Source of the DNA: Alphaproteobacteria bacterium | GTDB lineage: Bacteria; Myxococcota_A; UBA796; UBA2385 | Assembly (NCBI GenBank): GCA_020632755.1 | Contig: JACKEY010000012.1 | Span: 1 to 64,000, forward strand | Reading direction: 5' to 3' | Length of the DNA: 64,000 nt | Shown: positions 43,354-52,147 of the stretch, piece after piece | Layout: every line of letters starts with the position of its first letter | Position numbering within the stretch: the stretch's first letter is position 1 | Translations under genes and position numbers: made by a program | Notes under the pieces: model-generated | What the model saw: the letters and a program-made list of their open reading frames with translations, nothing else | Told to the model about the DNA's origin: nothing | The model's database searches: none

Positions 43354-44648
43354 GGCGCCGCCGGGCCTCTTGGGGGATCGACTCGTCGATCCCGCCATGA
43401 TCTGATGGGTGCATGAGAGGAAGCACCCCCATCCAGCCGTCCATGCTCGCGTTGGTGTCCGTCGAGAGCCGGGTCCCGCGCAACCACGCGCTTCGTTCGA
43501 TCAAGCCGTTGGTCGACGAGGTGCTCCGCGGGTTGAGCCCGACCTTCGACGAGATGTACTCGGGGGTGGGGCGTCCATCGGTGCCGCCGGAGCGCCTCCT
43601 GAAGGCGTCGCTGTTGATGGCGCTCTTCGGCATCCGAAGTGAGCGGCAGTTCTGCGAGCAGCTTGCCTACAACATGCTGTTCATCTGGTTCCTGGACATG
43701 GACCTCAGCGAGTCGGCGTTCGACGCGTCGACGTTCTCGAAGAATCGGGAGCGCCTGTTGGAGCACGGCGTGGCACGGCGCTTCTTCGAGGGGGTCGTGG
43801 AGCTGGCCGACGAGCGCCGGCTGCTGTCGGACGAGCACTTCTCGACGGACGGCACGCTGGTCGAGGCGTGGGCGTCGCTCAAGAGCTACCGCCGCAAGGA
43901 CGAGCCCGAGGGCGACAGCCAGGCATGGGCCGACTTCCACGGCGAGCGCCGCAGCAGCGACACCCACGAGTCCAAGACCGAGCCCGAGGCCCGGCTGTAC
44001 CGCAAGGGGCCCGGCAAGGAGGCCCGGCTGTCCTACATGGCCCACGCGCTCATGGAGAACCGTCACGGCCTGGTCGTCGACATGGAGCTGACCGAGGCCA
44101 ATGGCACCGCCGAGCGCGATGCGGCCATCGACATGGTCGACCGCCAGCGCAAGAAGCGGAAGAGCCAGCGGAAGAGCCAGAAGTCCGCCCGCAAGCAGTC
44201 CCGGAAGCCCCGAAGACTTACGCTCGCAGCGGACAAGGCCTACGACACCAAGGACTTCATCCGCCGCTGCCGCGAACGACGCGTCACGCCGCACGTCGCC
44301 CAGAACCAGAACTCCCGCCGACGCTCCTGCGTCGACGCCCGGACCACCCGACACACCGGCTACCACGTCAGCCAGAAGGCCCGGTGGCGCATCGAGAAGG
44401 TCTTCGGCTGGATGAAGGCCGCTGCGGGATTCCGAAGATCGAGGCTCCGGGGACGGAGGCGGACGGAGGCCGCCGCCCTTCTCGTCATCAGTGCCTTCAA
44501 CCTCCTGCGCATCACCAAGCTGGCCGCCGCCTGACGGGAGGAGTGTGAAGCCGAGACCCTGACCGGTCCAACGGGACCAGGGGCAGGGCTCGACTACGGC
44601 TCGCTCGCGGCCAGACGCTCCCCGCGGTGGGGGTTCTTCAGCGACCTG
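43339..44648 (+). mobile_element. IS5-type insertion sequence, 1310 bp
   Basis: Bounded by near-perfect 15-bp inverted repeats (caggtcgctgaaaaa at left; reverse complement of the right end caggtcgctgaagaa, 14 of 15 identical) and flanked by CTAG on both sides. CTAG fits the YTAR target of the IS5 group. It carries one intact transposase. It is inserted in the RNase III gene between catalytic and RNA-binding domains. Confidence 0.92.
43413..44534 (+). CDS. IS5-family transposase
   Basis: 373 residues. The N-terminal domain (VGRPSVPPERLLKASLLMALFGIRSERQ; FIWFLDMDL) is the usual IS5/IS1182 helical module. The DDE triad is likely Asp in STDGTLVEAW, Asp in LAADKAYDT, and Glu in WRIEKVFGWMK. A basic insert (RQRKKRKSQRKSQKSARKQS) precedes the second Asp. 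It ends FNLLRITKLAAA. The frame is intact, and the element has clean ends and target duplications, so it is recent and possibly active. Confidence 0.93.
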   Translation: MRGSTPIQPSMLALVSVESRVPRNHALRSIKPLVDEVLRGLSPTFDEMYSGVGRPSVPPERLLKASLLMALFGIRSERQFCEQLAYNMLFIWFLDMDLSESAFDASTFSKNRERLLEHGVARRFFEGVVELADERRLLSDEHFSTDGTLVEAWASLKSYRRKDEPEGDSQAWADFHGERRSSDTHESKTEPEARLYRKGPGKEARLSYMAHALMENRHGLVVDMELTEANGTAERDAAIDMVDRQRKKRKSQRKSQKSARKQSRKPRRLTLAADKAYDTKDFIRRCRERRVTPHVAQNQNSRRRSCVDARTTRHTGYHVSQKARWRIEKVFGWMKAAAGFRRSRLRGRRRTEAAALLVISAFNLLRITKLAAA

Positions 44649-44652
44649 CTAG
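44634..44652 (+). repeat. Right IS5 end with CTAG target duplication
   Basis: Right inverted repeat ttcttcagcgacctg ends at 44648; the second CTAG copy is 44649-44652. Confidence 0.9.
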
Positions 44653-44903
44653 AACGAGGGACCGACGCGGACCCCAACCCGGTCGGCACCCTCAACGCGT
44701 TGCTCCAGGCCCGGTTCAAGCGGAACTTCTCCGCCGACGAGCTGTGGAGCTTCGAGGCGAGTGGGCCGAGCCACGCCCCCGTCCACACCGCAACCCTCAC
44801 CCTCCCCGACGGCCGGACCTTCTCGGGGGGCCCGGTCCATGGGAACAAGGGCGAGGCGAAGAAGCTCGCGGCGGTCCAGGCCATCGCGCACCTGCGCAGC
44901 TGA
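44653..44903 (+). pseudogene. dsRNA-binding domain, 3' part of the split RNase III gene
   Basis: The orphan frame reads NPVGTLNALLQARFKRNF, then LWSFEASGPSHAPVHTATL and NKGEAKKLAAVQAIAHLRS, a standard dsRBD (GPxH and the KKxAA helix). Removing the IS and one CTAG joins it in frame to the catalytic part, giving about 247 residues, the usual RNase III size. No start codon with a ribosome site precedes it, so it is probably untranslated now. Confidence 0.87.
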
Positions 44904-45073
44904 CTAGCAGACGTCCCGACCACGTCATCCGCTGAGGTCTCGCCGCGCGCTTCCGGGTGCCTACCTCCACTTCAGGGCAACGCCAGTCGGCGCGGGTGGA
45001 GCCACGAGAACCGTTGGGACGCTACCTCGGCCGCCCCATCGTTCGACGATGTCGGTCTGTGGGCGGGGAAGCT

Positions 45074-46447
45074 TCAGACGCCACTCGGCCCATTCGTATC
45101 CATGGCGTCGCGGGCCCGCATCACACGCCGGATCTCCTTGAACAGTCCAGCCCAGGTCCAGGTGTAGGCGAAGGCTCCAGCACGGAGGGCCCGCCAGCGG
45201 TTGGCCTGCCAGTCCGAGGCGAAGACGATTACCGGCGGCTGGTCGGGCCGGGATCGAAGCTGCGCGAGGAAGTCCTCAGCCTGGCTCCTGGCACTGGCAC
45301 CCTGACCGCGGCCCCAGTTGGTGATCACCAGGTCCCAGTCAGCGCCCGCGCCGAGCTGGGACAGGGCTTCCCGGTGACTGGTGAGCTGGGTGAATCCGCG
45401 GTTGCCGGCCAAGCCGAGTTGCTGCAAGGCCAGGGCGTTGTTCTGGGGGTTCGGGTCGACCCAGAGCACGCGGCGCCCCTGCAGCAGGGTCCGAAGCTCG
45501 CGGATGGGGTTGGTGTTCACAGCCAACCAATCCAGGTACTTGTCGAAGTCGGCGTGGCCTGTGTGGCTCGTGTAGGGCAGTACGTGGATGCCTTCATGCT
45601 TCTGGTAGTAGGTGGCCTCGGCGGGCGGGAGGAGCGGCATGACCGCGTAGGCAAGGGTCGCCGTCCCACCGAGAAGCTCGAGCAGGTCGCTACGAAGCAG
45701 GTTCAGGTACTCGTCTCCCAACGAGAAGCCCAGGAACAGGAAGGTGCGGCTGGCCATCAGGGCCTTGAGGAAGTCGAGGTAGCCACGGCTGCCATAGAGC
45801 CGGGCACGGTAGTCGCCCTTGGTGAAGACAATGGAGTCGCTGCTGTCCAAGTTCCCGTGGAGTTGGTAGACGGGCGCCCCGCTGGGGGCGCCACCCGTCG
45901 GGTCTGGCCAGAAGCGGTGGGCCCAGGACCAATGCTCTTCCTCGCGAAGCAGCCGGCGGTAGGCATCCGCTTGGGGGTACACGCCGGGCAGCAGGCCGTC
46001 GAAGTTGGTGGTGAGAATTGCGCGGAAGGGCACCTGGAGGAGGTTGCTCCGACGCCGCCGGAAGGCCGCGGTCTCGTTGGGTTGGCCGAGCGCTTGGGTG
46101 AGAGCATTTTGAAAGGCCCCCTCTTCGGACATCGCGTCCTTCAGGAGCTGGGCGAGCATTTCGGCCTCGCCGGGATCAAAGGGTCGGGTACTGCCATCTT
46201 CTTGGAGCCTCTTGGCGTCGAGGCGTTTCCGAACCAGTTCGACCTCGGGTGCGGACGCCGCAAGCCCGCCTTCGGCACATGCACAGATCCTGTCCAGGAG
46301 CCTCCACCAGTTGGGCAGGCCGGCACCCGCCGAGAAGCCGGCGCCTACGAAAGCGACGCAGTCGCCTCGACGGATCGTGGCGGCCAGGTCCACCAAGCCG
46401 CTCTTGGTGGTGTCGGGCAGATCGGCGTGCCACGTCTCGAGGTTCAT
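45074..46447 (-). CDS. SIR2-like NADase fused to a degenerate receiver domain
   Basis: 457 residues from ATG 46447, overlapping the upstream stop as ATGA. The SIR2 core (about 18-310) has VAFVGAGFSAGAGLP (GAGFS 35-39), ILTTNFDGLL 144-153, YQLHGN with His198, and FLGFSLGDEYL, as in defence SIR2 proteins that destroy NAD+ during infection. Residues about 326-440 look like a response-regulator receiver (RVLWVDPNPQNN, DWDLVITNWGRG, PPVIVFASDW, ALRAGAFAYTW). The phospho-acceptor Asp position is Asn377, and the conserved Lys is absent, so it cannot be phosphorylated normally. It may be the trigger-sensing part. Last gene of the hsdM-hsdS-nuclease operon. Confidence 0.85.
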   Translation of the reverse strand: MNLETWHADLPDTTKSGLVDLAATIRRGDCVAFVGAGFSAGAGLPNWWRLLDRICACAEGGLAASAPEVELVRKRLDAKRLQEDGSTRPFDPGEAEMLAQLLKDAMSEEGAFQNALTQALGQPNETAAFRRRRSNLLQVPFRAILTTNFDGLLPGVYPQADAYRRLLREEEHWSWAHRFWPDPTGGAPSGAPVYQLHGNLDSSDSIVFTKGDYRARLYGSRGYLDFLKALMASRTFLFLGFSLGDEYLNLLRSDLLELLGGTATLAYAVMPLLPPAEATYYQKHEGIHVLPYTSHTGHADFDKYLDWLAVNTNPIRELRTLLQGRRVLWVDPNPQNNALALQQLGLAGNRGFTQLTSHREALSQLGAGADWDLVITNWGRGQGASARSQAEDFLAQLRSRPDQPPVIVFASDWQANRWRALRAGAFAYTWTWAGLFKEIRRVMRARDAMDTNGPSGV

Positions 46448-47499
46448 CGTGGCTCCTTCGTGCTGTCCGCACCCGTGCGTCGAGCGCCAAGGTCGACTTC
46501 GACCAGATCCAAGGCGTCCGGGCCCACCAGGATGCGCCGTCCGCGAGCCCGAGCGGGTGGGTGGCACCAACCCGTGCTGATTCCCCGCGTCGTCCACATC
46601 CACGAGGACAGCACCAGGCCAACGGGCTGGCTGGTGCGGGTGGCGACGTCTCGAGCGACGCAGCGAAGGGTGTTGAAGTCGTAGCGGCTGGCGTACTGGG
46701 CGTGTCCCATGTCGATGACCAGGACGGGCTGCGCGGCGTCGGGCGGGTGGCTCTGTGAGGGCTTTGGGGGCTGGTAGCGGCTGTCGATGAGCTGGCCGAT
46801 CGTAGACGAGATGGCCGCCATGACGGAGAAGCCATCGGCGCCCAGCCAGTGGACCCGGTGAGGGCCAAAGCGCTCGCAGGGGATGCCGTGGCGGAAGGCA
46901 ACCGCGAACTCCCCGTGGTCGTCGAGCCCCCCGGCCAGGACGAGCGCGACCTCGGGCACGCCGTAGCGCTCCAAGGAGATCGTCCCGAAGACCTGGCAGG
47001 CGTAGGCGGGCAGGGCCACGACGGTCGCACCGGCTTCGTGGGCTACGCGGATCAGCCCGACGATGCGCGCCAAGTAGGCTTCCGGAGCCCGGGGGAACTG
47101 AGCGTGGGCCAGGTTGTGGAAGGCCATCGCCTTGCCCTCGGGCCGGGCCCGGTACGCGCTCTGGCGAATGCCGAGGTCGAGGAACACCCGACCGACTCGC
47201 ACGGTGCGGGTGGAGGCCGGGCGCGGTGTCTCGGGGGCCGTGGAGCCCTTGGGGACGACGGTGAAGCCGAGCCGCTCGAGGAAGCCGTTGGTCTCGGCCC
47301 CGCCGCCGAAGCGCTCGGAGTCGAGGAAGGTGCCGGTGGCGAACTGGGCGGCCAGGGCGACGGTGTACTTGGGCGGGTAGCGGCAGCCTTCGTGGATGAG
47401 CTCGAAGCCTCGGCTGTGACGGCCCCTGGGCACGCCCTCTCGGTCGATGGCGGCCATGGCGGCGATGACGTGGGCATGGGTGATGGAAGCGGGGATCAT
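46444..47499 (-). CDS. ScoMcrA-head-like protein with nitrilase-like C-terminal region
   Basis: 351 residues from ATG 47499, overlapping the previous stop as ATGA. The first 80 residues (ITHAHVIAAMAAIDREGVP, CRYPPKYTVALAAQFATG, GGGAETNGFLERLGF) match a head domain found at the N-terminus of ScoMcrA-like and other modification-dependent restriction proteins. The remaining 250 residues are not clearly assigned. HNLAHAQFP, LARIVGLIRVAHEAGATVVALPAYAC and VALVLAGGLDDHGEFAVAF suggest a carbon-nitrogen-hydrolase-like fold, but the catalytic Glu expected after LP is Ala here, so it would be inactive. No HNH motif is visible. Probably a target-recognition or sensor subunit placed between a nuclease and a SIR2 NADase. 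Confidence 0.7.
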   Translation of the reverse strand: MIPASITHAHVIAAMAAIDREGVPRGRHSRGFELIHEGCRYPPKYTVALAAQFATGTFLDSERFGGGAETNGFLERLGFTVVPKGSTAPETPRPASTRTVRVGRVFLDLGIRQSAYRARPEGKAMAFHNLAHAQFPRAPEAYLARIVGLIRVAHEAGATVVALPAYACQVFGTISLERYGVPEVALVLAGGLDDHGEFAVAFRHGIPCERFGPHRVHWLGADGFSVMAAISSTIGQLIDSRYQPPKPSQSHPPDAAQPVLVIDMGHAQYASRYDFNTLRCVARDVATRTSQPVGLVLSSWMWTTRGISTGWCHPPARARGRRILVGPDALDLVEVDLGARRTGADSTKEPR

Positions 47500-48308
47500 C
47501 TGCTCGCCCTGATGCCGTACTTCTCGGACAGGAACTCCTGCAGTTCGGCCGGTGCATGGCCCGCGAGCTGTTGCCAGGTCACGCAGCGAAGTCGACAGCG
47601 TAGGGCGTCGGTGCGAACCCGCTGAGCAAGTTCGTCGAGCCTGCGGGCGAGGTCCCCGCGATGCCGGTCGACCAAGAGGACGAAGTCCGCCGCGCGATGG
47701 TGGGCAGCCAAGATGTTCCGAAGGAGCTGGTAGTCGCAGAATTGGCCGCCTGCACGGGGCAGGTCGTCGACACGGAACACCTTGTCGAGGTCCACGTATC
47801 GCTCGACCACGCGGGCAGGCTTCCTGGTGAAGTCCTTCTCCGTCAGCTTCGCTTCGAAGATGGGAGCCGACGCGGACGACCCCAGCACCATGTCGAGCTG
47901 GGTGTTCTCGCTCCCCGAGTCGACGGGCAGGTTCGCGGACACGCCGAACCTCGGCGGTGCCCACGAGATACCGGTGTCGGACTGGAATCGCTCCTTGTCC
48001 AGTGGGAACGCGGGGTGGCAGAACACGTTCATCAGCAGGGCGTCGGAACTGTTGCACGAGTCCAGTTCGGCGGCCTCCACGAATGGCGGTGGGAACGACC
48101 GCCTGTGGGAATGCCCCTTTGCCGCCCGACTTCGCCAGCCGGGCGCCCCGACGATGCAGTCCCATGAGGACGGGATGAAGTTGTCGCCACGCCGAAAGAT
48201 CACCACCCCCGACGGCGTCGTGTGGGTCTCCAGCCGCAGACGGGATGCGTAGATCGCAGCAGCGGACTGCACCCTGCCCTTCACAACGCCGCTCGGGTGC
48301 CGCGTCAC
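47496..48308 (-). CDS. PD-(D/E)XK restriction-endonuclease-like protein
   Basis: 270 residues from GTG 48308, overlapping the hsdS stop as GTGA. The catalytic core is TQLDMVLGSSASAPIFEAKLTEKDF: Asp139 and Glu152-Ala-Lys154 form the D...ExK motif. Upstream SSDALLMNVFCHPAF matches the SSxAL.xNxF motif seen in PGN_0703-type putative restriction endonucleases. Downstream Tyr171 and QLLRNILAAHHRAADFVLLVD complete the alpha/beta core. Its position directly after hsdS, with 4-bp overlaps on both sides, suggests it is co-produced with the methyltransferase and may use the same protection. Confidence 0.82.
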   Translation of the reverse strand: MTRHPSGVVKGRVQSAAAIYASRLRLETHTTPSGVVIFRRGDNFIPSSWDCIVGAPGWRSRAAKGHSHRRSFPPPFVEAAELDSCNSSDALLMNVFCHPAFPLDKERFQSDTGISWAPPRFGVSANLPVDSGSENTQLDMVLGSSASAPIFEAKLTEKDFTRKPARVVERYVDLDKVFRVDDLPRAGGQFCDYQLLRNILAAHHRAADFVLLVDRHRGDLARRLDELAQRVRTDALRCRLRCVTWQQLAGHAPAELQEFLSEKYGIRASR

Positions 48309-49849
48309 GCCAGCTTCCGGCGGCCCCTCGGGGCCTTCTTCTTGGTGGCGTTGGCCGCCCGCTCGGCCTTGATGCGTTCGAGGAGCACGGCGGCGGGCTC
48401 GTCGTCGGGGTCTTGGGGGGCGAGCTCCCCTCGGAAGGCCTTGGCGAGGATCGCCTGGTCGAGGGTGTCGAGCCGGTCTCGGCTCGCCTCCAGAGCCGTA
48501 CTCACAGGCTCAAGGCCCCCCAACGCCGCCTCAACTCGCTCGACAACGGCTTCCACTTCGCCCAGGGGCATCAGAGGGAGCCGCATAGCCTGCACTCTCG
48601 ACTTGTTGAGGGCGGCCTGTTGGTTGCCAGAGCCAAGGCGACGGGTCTTCTCGTACTCGAGCCACAGGTAGTGGAAGACGTACTCGGGTGGGAGCCCGGC
48701 TTCGGACACCCTGATCGCCGCCGCGTTCTGGTTGTTGCACGCCTCGACGTCGAGGATGGCGGCCTGGCCTCTGGTGCGGCCCTGGCCGATCATCCCCAGG
48801 AGTACCGTCCCGCGAGGATGCACCTCGGTCGACGTGTTCGCCAGACCGGCCTCCGTGATGAGTTCGCGTGTCGTTGAGATCCGGCAGAATTGGACTTCAC
48901 CGCTACTCACCCAAGGGACGTCGCCGTTCCAGAAGGACGGTTCCCGTCGACTGGGCGTCGCTCCCACGGCGACGTGGAAGGCCTCCCCGAAGGAAGCCCA
49001 ACACCACCCCTCCGGCAGCTCCGGCAACCCCTCGGCCTCGGCGTCCACCGGCTCGGGCTCCGTGTACTTCGCCTCCGCCTTCTTCCTCGCCGCCGAAACC
49101 GCCTTCGCGTCGTCCTTCGGCCCCCACGCCTTGCCCGCCTTCCGGGCCTTCTCCTCGGCCTTCGCACGGGCCTTCTCGGCCTCGGCCTCGACCCACCGCA
49201 CCTTCCGCTCGGCCCGGATGCGGTCGAGCAGCACGGATGCCGGTTCCACGTCGGGGTTCTTCGCCCGCCAGTCGGCTGTGAGGTCGCCCCGGAAGGCCGC
49301 CGCGAACACGCTCTGGCGGAACCGGTCCAGGAGGGCCGGGACGGCGTCGAGGGCCTCGCGGGCACGGCGGGAGCGGGCCTGGAGGGCGTCGATCTTGGCG
49401 ACGATGCGGCGTTGCTCGTTGAGCGGGGCGACGGGGAACTGCGTGGCCTTCAGGAACTTGAAGTGTCGGCTGTAGCCCTTGTCGGGCAGTACGACAGTTC
49501 GAAGGGCAAGCTCGGCGAAACGCGGCTCCACCCCTTGAGGAACCAGGACTTTGACGCCATCCGCTCCTTGGACAAAGGGCTCCGTGACGTACTTCACGCA
49601 CCTGGTGTGGTCGCCAAAGATCACAGCAGGCAGTGGACCAGGATGGATGAGTGACGCGTCGTCCGTCCATCCCCCTACCTCTGACTGGCCCTGGTCGACT
49701 ACCGGGTAGCTGCCGGCCTCAAGGTAGGATTTCTGCTTCAGTTTCCGGTCGCTACTGGTGACGTTCACGAACACCTGTCCGAAGTTGGCCCAGGCCCATG
49801 TGGGCGGGATGTCCTTGCTCGACCACTCTCCTTGATCCGCTTCGCTCAC
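48305..49849 (-). CDS. hsdS: Type I restriction-modification specificity subunit
   Basis: 514 residues from GTG 49849, overlapping the hsdM stop by 4 bp. It has two target-recognition domains. The first (about 15-145) starts IPPTWAWANFGQVF and ends before PLNEQRRIVAKIDAL, a coiled-coil conserved region. The second (about 280-430) starts LPEGWCWASFGEAF and is followed by the second helical spacer with TLDQAILAKAFRGELAPQD. A long charged helical insert (AEKARAKAEEKARKAGKAW) separates the halves. HsdS sets the bipartite DNA target shared by the methylase and nuclease. The two half-sites cannot be read from sequence. Basic tail KKKAPRGRRKLA. Confidence 0.94.
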   Translation of the reverse strand: MSEADQGEWSSKDIPPTWAWANFGQVFVNVTSSDRKLKQKSYLEAGSYPVVDQGQSEVGGWTDDASLIHPGPLPAVIFGDHTRCVKYVTEPFVQGADGVKVLVPQGVEPRFAELALRTVVLPDKGYSRHFKFLKATQFPVAPLNEQRRIVAKIDALQARSRRAREALDAVPALLDRFRQSVFAAAFRGDLTADWRAKNPDVEPASVLLDRIRAERKVRWVEAEAEKARAKAEEKARKAGKAWGPKDDAKAVSAARKKAEAKYTEPEPVDAEAEGLPELPEGWCWASFGEAFHVAVGATPSRREPSFWNGDVPWVSSGEVQFCRISTTRELITEAGLANTSTEVHPRGTVLLGMIGQGRTRGQAAILDVEACNNQNAAAIRVSEAGLPPEYVFHYLWLEYEKTRRLGSGNQQAALNKSRVQAMRLPLMPLGEVEAVVERVEAALGGLEPVSTALEASRDRLDTLDQAILAKAFRGELAPQDPDDEPAAVLLERIKAERAANATKKKAPRGRRKLA

Positions 49850-51336
49850 GCCGACACCTCGATGCCAGCGTCGTCCCCGGACTCACCCGACAGGATGTCG
49901 GTCAACGCCTCCATCTCCTCCATCGCCGTCCGCAGGTGGTCGAGGATCTCCGCGGCCACATCCTCGGGATCTGGCAGGTCTTCGGCCCGCTCCACACTGT
50001 CGTCCTGAAGCCAGGTGAGGTCGAGGTTGTCGCCCCGCTTGGCGATGTCGGCCAGCGAGAACCGCCGCCACCGGCCTTCCTCGCCCTCGTCCGTCCTCGC
50101 CGCCTTCCCGTGCGGGTCGTCTCCGTAGGCGGCCATGAACGGCTTGAAGTGCTCGAGCGTGAGGGGCGTCCGCTTGCCGAAGGTCGGGATGTTCGTCCTC
50201 AGGTCATACACCCACACGGCCTCGGTGTTGCCCTTTTCCTGGGCGTAGGCCCCCTTGGTGAAGAACAGCACGTTGGTCTTCACCCCTCCCGCGTAGAAGA
50301 TGCCCGTCGGGAGCCGGAGGATCGTGTGGAGGTCGCACTTCTCCATGAGGTCGGCCCGGATCTGCTGGCCGACCCCCGCCTCGAACAGCACGTTGTCCGG
50401 CACCACGACGGCGGCTCGGCCACCGGGCTTCAACCCCCGGTAGATGTGCTCGACGAACGCCAACTGCTTGTTGCTGGTCTGGTAGGTGAAGTCGTCCCGC
50501 GAAGGCCGCCCGCCGCCCGTCTTGGTGCCGAAGGGCGGGTTGGTGAGGATGATGTCAGCCTTCGGCAGATCGGCCCCGGCAGGCGACAGGGTGTCGCCCA
50601 GCAGCACGTCGCCCTCGATGTCGTGGAGCATCATGTTCATCAGCAGCAACCGGTGCGTGTCGGGCACGAGCTCCATGCCGTAGAAGGCCTGCCGTCGCTG
50701 GAAGAGCTGGAGCTGCTCGGTCAGGTCGAACAGGTCGTCGCTCCGCTCCTTGACGTAGCGGTCGGCCATCACCAGGAAGCCGCCGGTGCCCGCGGCCGGG
50801 TCCTGGACGGTCTCGCCGGGCTTGGGCTGGATGAGGTCGACCATGCACTCGATGAGCGGTCGGGGTGTGAAGTACTGGCCGGCTCCAGACTTCTTCTCGT
50901 TGGCGTTCTTCTCGAGCAGACCCTCGTAGAGGTCGCCGAGGCCCTCCTGGCGGGCCGAGTACCAGTCGAGCTTGTCGATGTTCTCGACGAGCTTGGCGAG
51001 GTTCCTGGGCTCTCGAAGCGAAGTGCCCGCGTTGGCGAAGATGGCGACCACGCGGTGCGGCACCTGGCGGGTGGCGCCGTCGTCCTCGAAGGACTCGGAG
51101 CCCAGGTTGATCAGCAGCCGCCGGTAGAAGTTGAGCTGGTCCAGGCCGTCGCGGGACTCCAGGTCCTTCCACCGCCAGCCTGTGGGGATCTGGCCCTCGG
51201 TGCTGGTCTCCTGGGCCATCTTGAGGAAGAGCAGGTAGGTCAGCTCGGTGACGTACTGGTGGTAGGTGATGCCATCGTCGCGGAGGACGTGGCACAGGTT
51301 CCAGAGGCGGGCGACGATGTCGTGGGTGGCGGTCAT
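49846..51336 (-). CDS. hsdM: Type I restriction-modification N6-adenine methyltransferase
   Basis: 496 residues. N-terminal helical HsdM_N domain (LWNLCHVLRDDGITYHQYVTELTYLLFLKM). AdoMet motif DPAAGTGGF 179-187, preceded by GQYFTPRPLIECMVD, and catalytic NPPFG 266-270 with the Gly-rich segment after it. It modifies adenine in the HsdS-defined site and protects host DNA. hsdR is not adjacent: four other genes lie between it and hsdM. The downstream hsdS and three more genes follow with overlaps, so this is the likely first gene of the downstream sub-operon. A 12-bp gap separates it from the UDG-like gene. Confidence 0.95.
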   Translation of the reverse strand: MTATHDIVARLWNLCHVLRDDGITYHQYVTELTYLLFLKMAQETSTEGQIPTGWRWKDLESRDGLDQLNFYRRLLINLGSESFEDDGATRQVPHRVVAIFANAGTSLREPRNLAKLVENIDKLDWYSARQEGLGDLYEGLLEKNANEKKSGAGQYFTPRPLIECMVDLIQPKPGETVQDPAAGTGGFLVMADRYVKERSDDLFDLTEQLQLFQRRQAFYGMELVPDTHRLLLMNMMLHDIEGDVLLGDTLSPAGADLPKADIILTNPPFGTKTGGGRPSRDDFTYQTSNKQLAFVEHIYRGLKPGGRAAVVVPDNVLFEAGVGQQIRADLMEKCDLHTILRLPTGIFYAGGVKTNVLFFTKGAYAQEKGNTEAVWVYDLRTNIPTFGKRTPLTLEHFKPFMAAYGDDPHGKAARTDEGEEGRWRRFSLADIAKRGDNLDLTWLQDDSVERAEDLPDPEDVAAEILDHLRTAMEEMEALTDILSGESGDDAGIEVSA

Positions 51337-51348
51337 TCGGGGTCCCGT

Positions 51349-52041
51349 CTACGGGAAGGTCAGCCAGCCTGGCTGGCCTCGCAGGGAGCCCCAGCGTACG
51401 GCTTCGGCCGGCAAGGGGGCGAGCTGTGCAGCCATGCTGTGCGCTGCGCACCGCAGAGACTCGTAGGACCGCTGCTCGGATGGATGGGGCATGCCGACGT
51501 AGTGTCCCTCTACACCGCGTCGGCGGAGCTCGGGCAAGACGCGCTCGGCGAAGACCTGTCGGGCAATGCCACCCTGGATGACCGTGATCGTGGGAGGTTG
51601 GTGTGGGTCGGCCACGCCCGGCGGCATCCAGAAGCTGAGGACCTCGTCCAGGTTGTCCTCCACATAGCCACGGACCTCGTCCAGGTCGGCGGACGCGTCA
51701 CCCTGAGTTGCCTTGAGGTCGGCGTAGCGAAGCCCGCCGAGAAGCCCTTCCACGACCCCTTGATGGAACATGGCGGTCACGGCTGCACGTGTCAGGGTTC
51801 CTTCGTCGGGCCAGTGCTGTTGTGCCTGTCCCAGGGCACCAGCCAGCTGCGCGATGTTGCGCACGTAGAACCGGCCGCCGCTGTTGTAGCTGGGAGGCTC
51901 CGCCTCGCGGAACCAGGCTCCCATGTCGTTGAGGCCACCGTAGTTGGTATCCCCGTTGGGCTCGGCACCCAGCAAGAGGACCCTGTGGGCGGAGGCCGCC
52001 CAGGATTCGGGGTAGACGGGCTCAAAGGTCCAGATTGGCAT
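51349..52041 (-). CDS. Uracil-DNA-glycosylase-like fold protein
   Basis: 230 residues from ATG 52041 (agga eight bases upstream; a longer frame has no such site). The order of motifs resembles the UDG superfamily: an early strand-loop RVLLLGAEPNGDTNYGG, a middle hydrophobic strand before TVIQGGIARQVF, and a late YVGMPHPSEQRSYESL, equivalent to the HPS leucine-loop region. The canonical catalytic Asp/Asn positions are not clear, so activity is uncertain. UDG-like proteins in defence islands can act on modified bases. It lies between the GIY-YIG gene and hsdM. Fold assignment is an inference from three motifs. Confidence 0.6.
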   Translation of the reverse strand: MPIWTFEPVYPESWAASAHRVLLLGAEPNGDTNYGGLNDMGAWFREAEPPSYNSGGRFYVRNIAQLAGALGQAQQHWPDEGTLTRAAVTAMFHQGVVEGLLGGLRYADLKATQGDASADLDEVRGYVEDNLDEVLSFWMPPGVADPHQPPTITVIQGGIARQVFAERVLPELRRRGVEGHYVGMPHPSEQRSYESLRCAAHSMAAQLAPLPAEAVRWGSLRGQPGWLTFP

Positions 52042-52147
52042 GGTGGAAGTCCTGGATGGATTGGAGTCTCGTGGCGAGTCAATGTGTGGCGGCGACGACG
52101 CAGTGCTTGGCAAGGCTCGCCTGCGCCGGCTCGTCGGTAGTGGGTGC

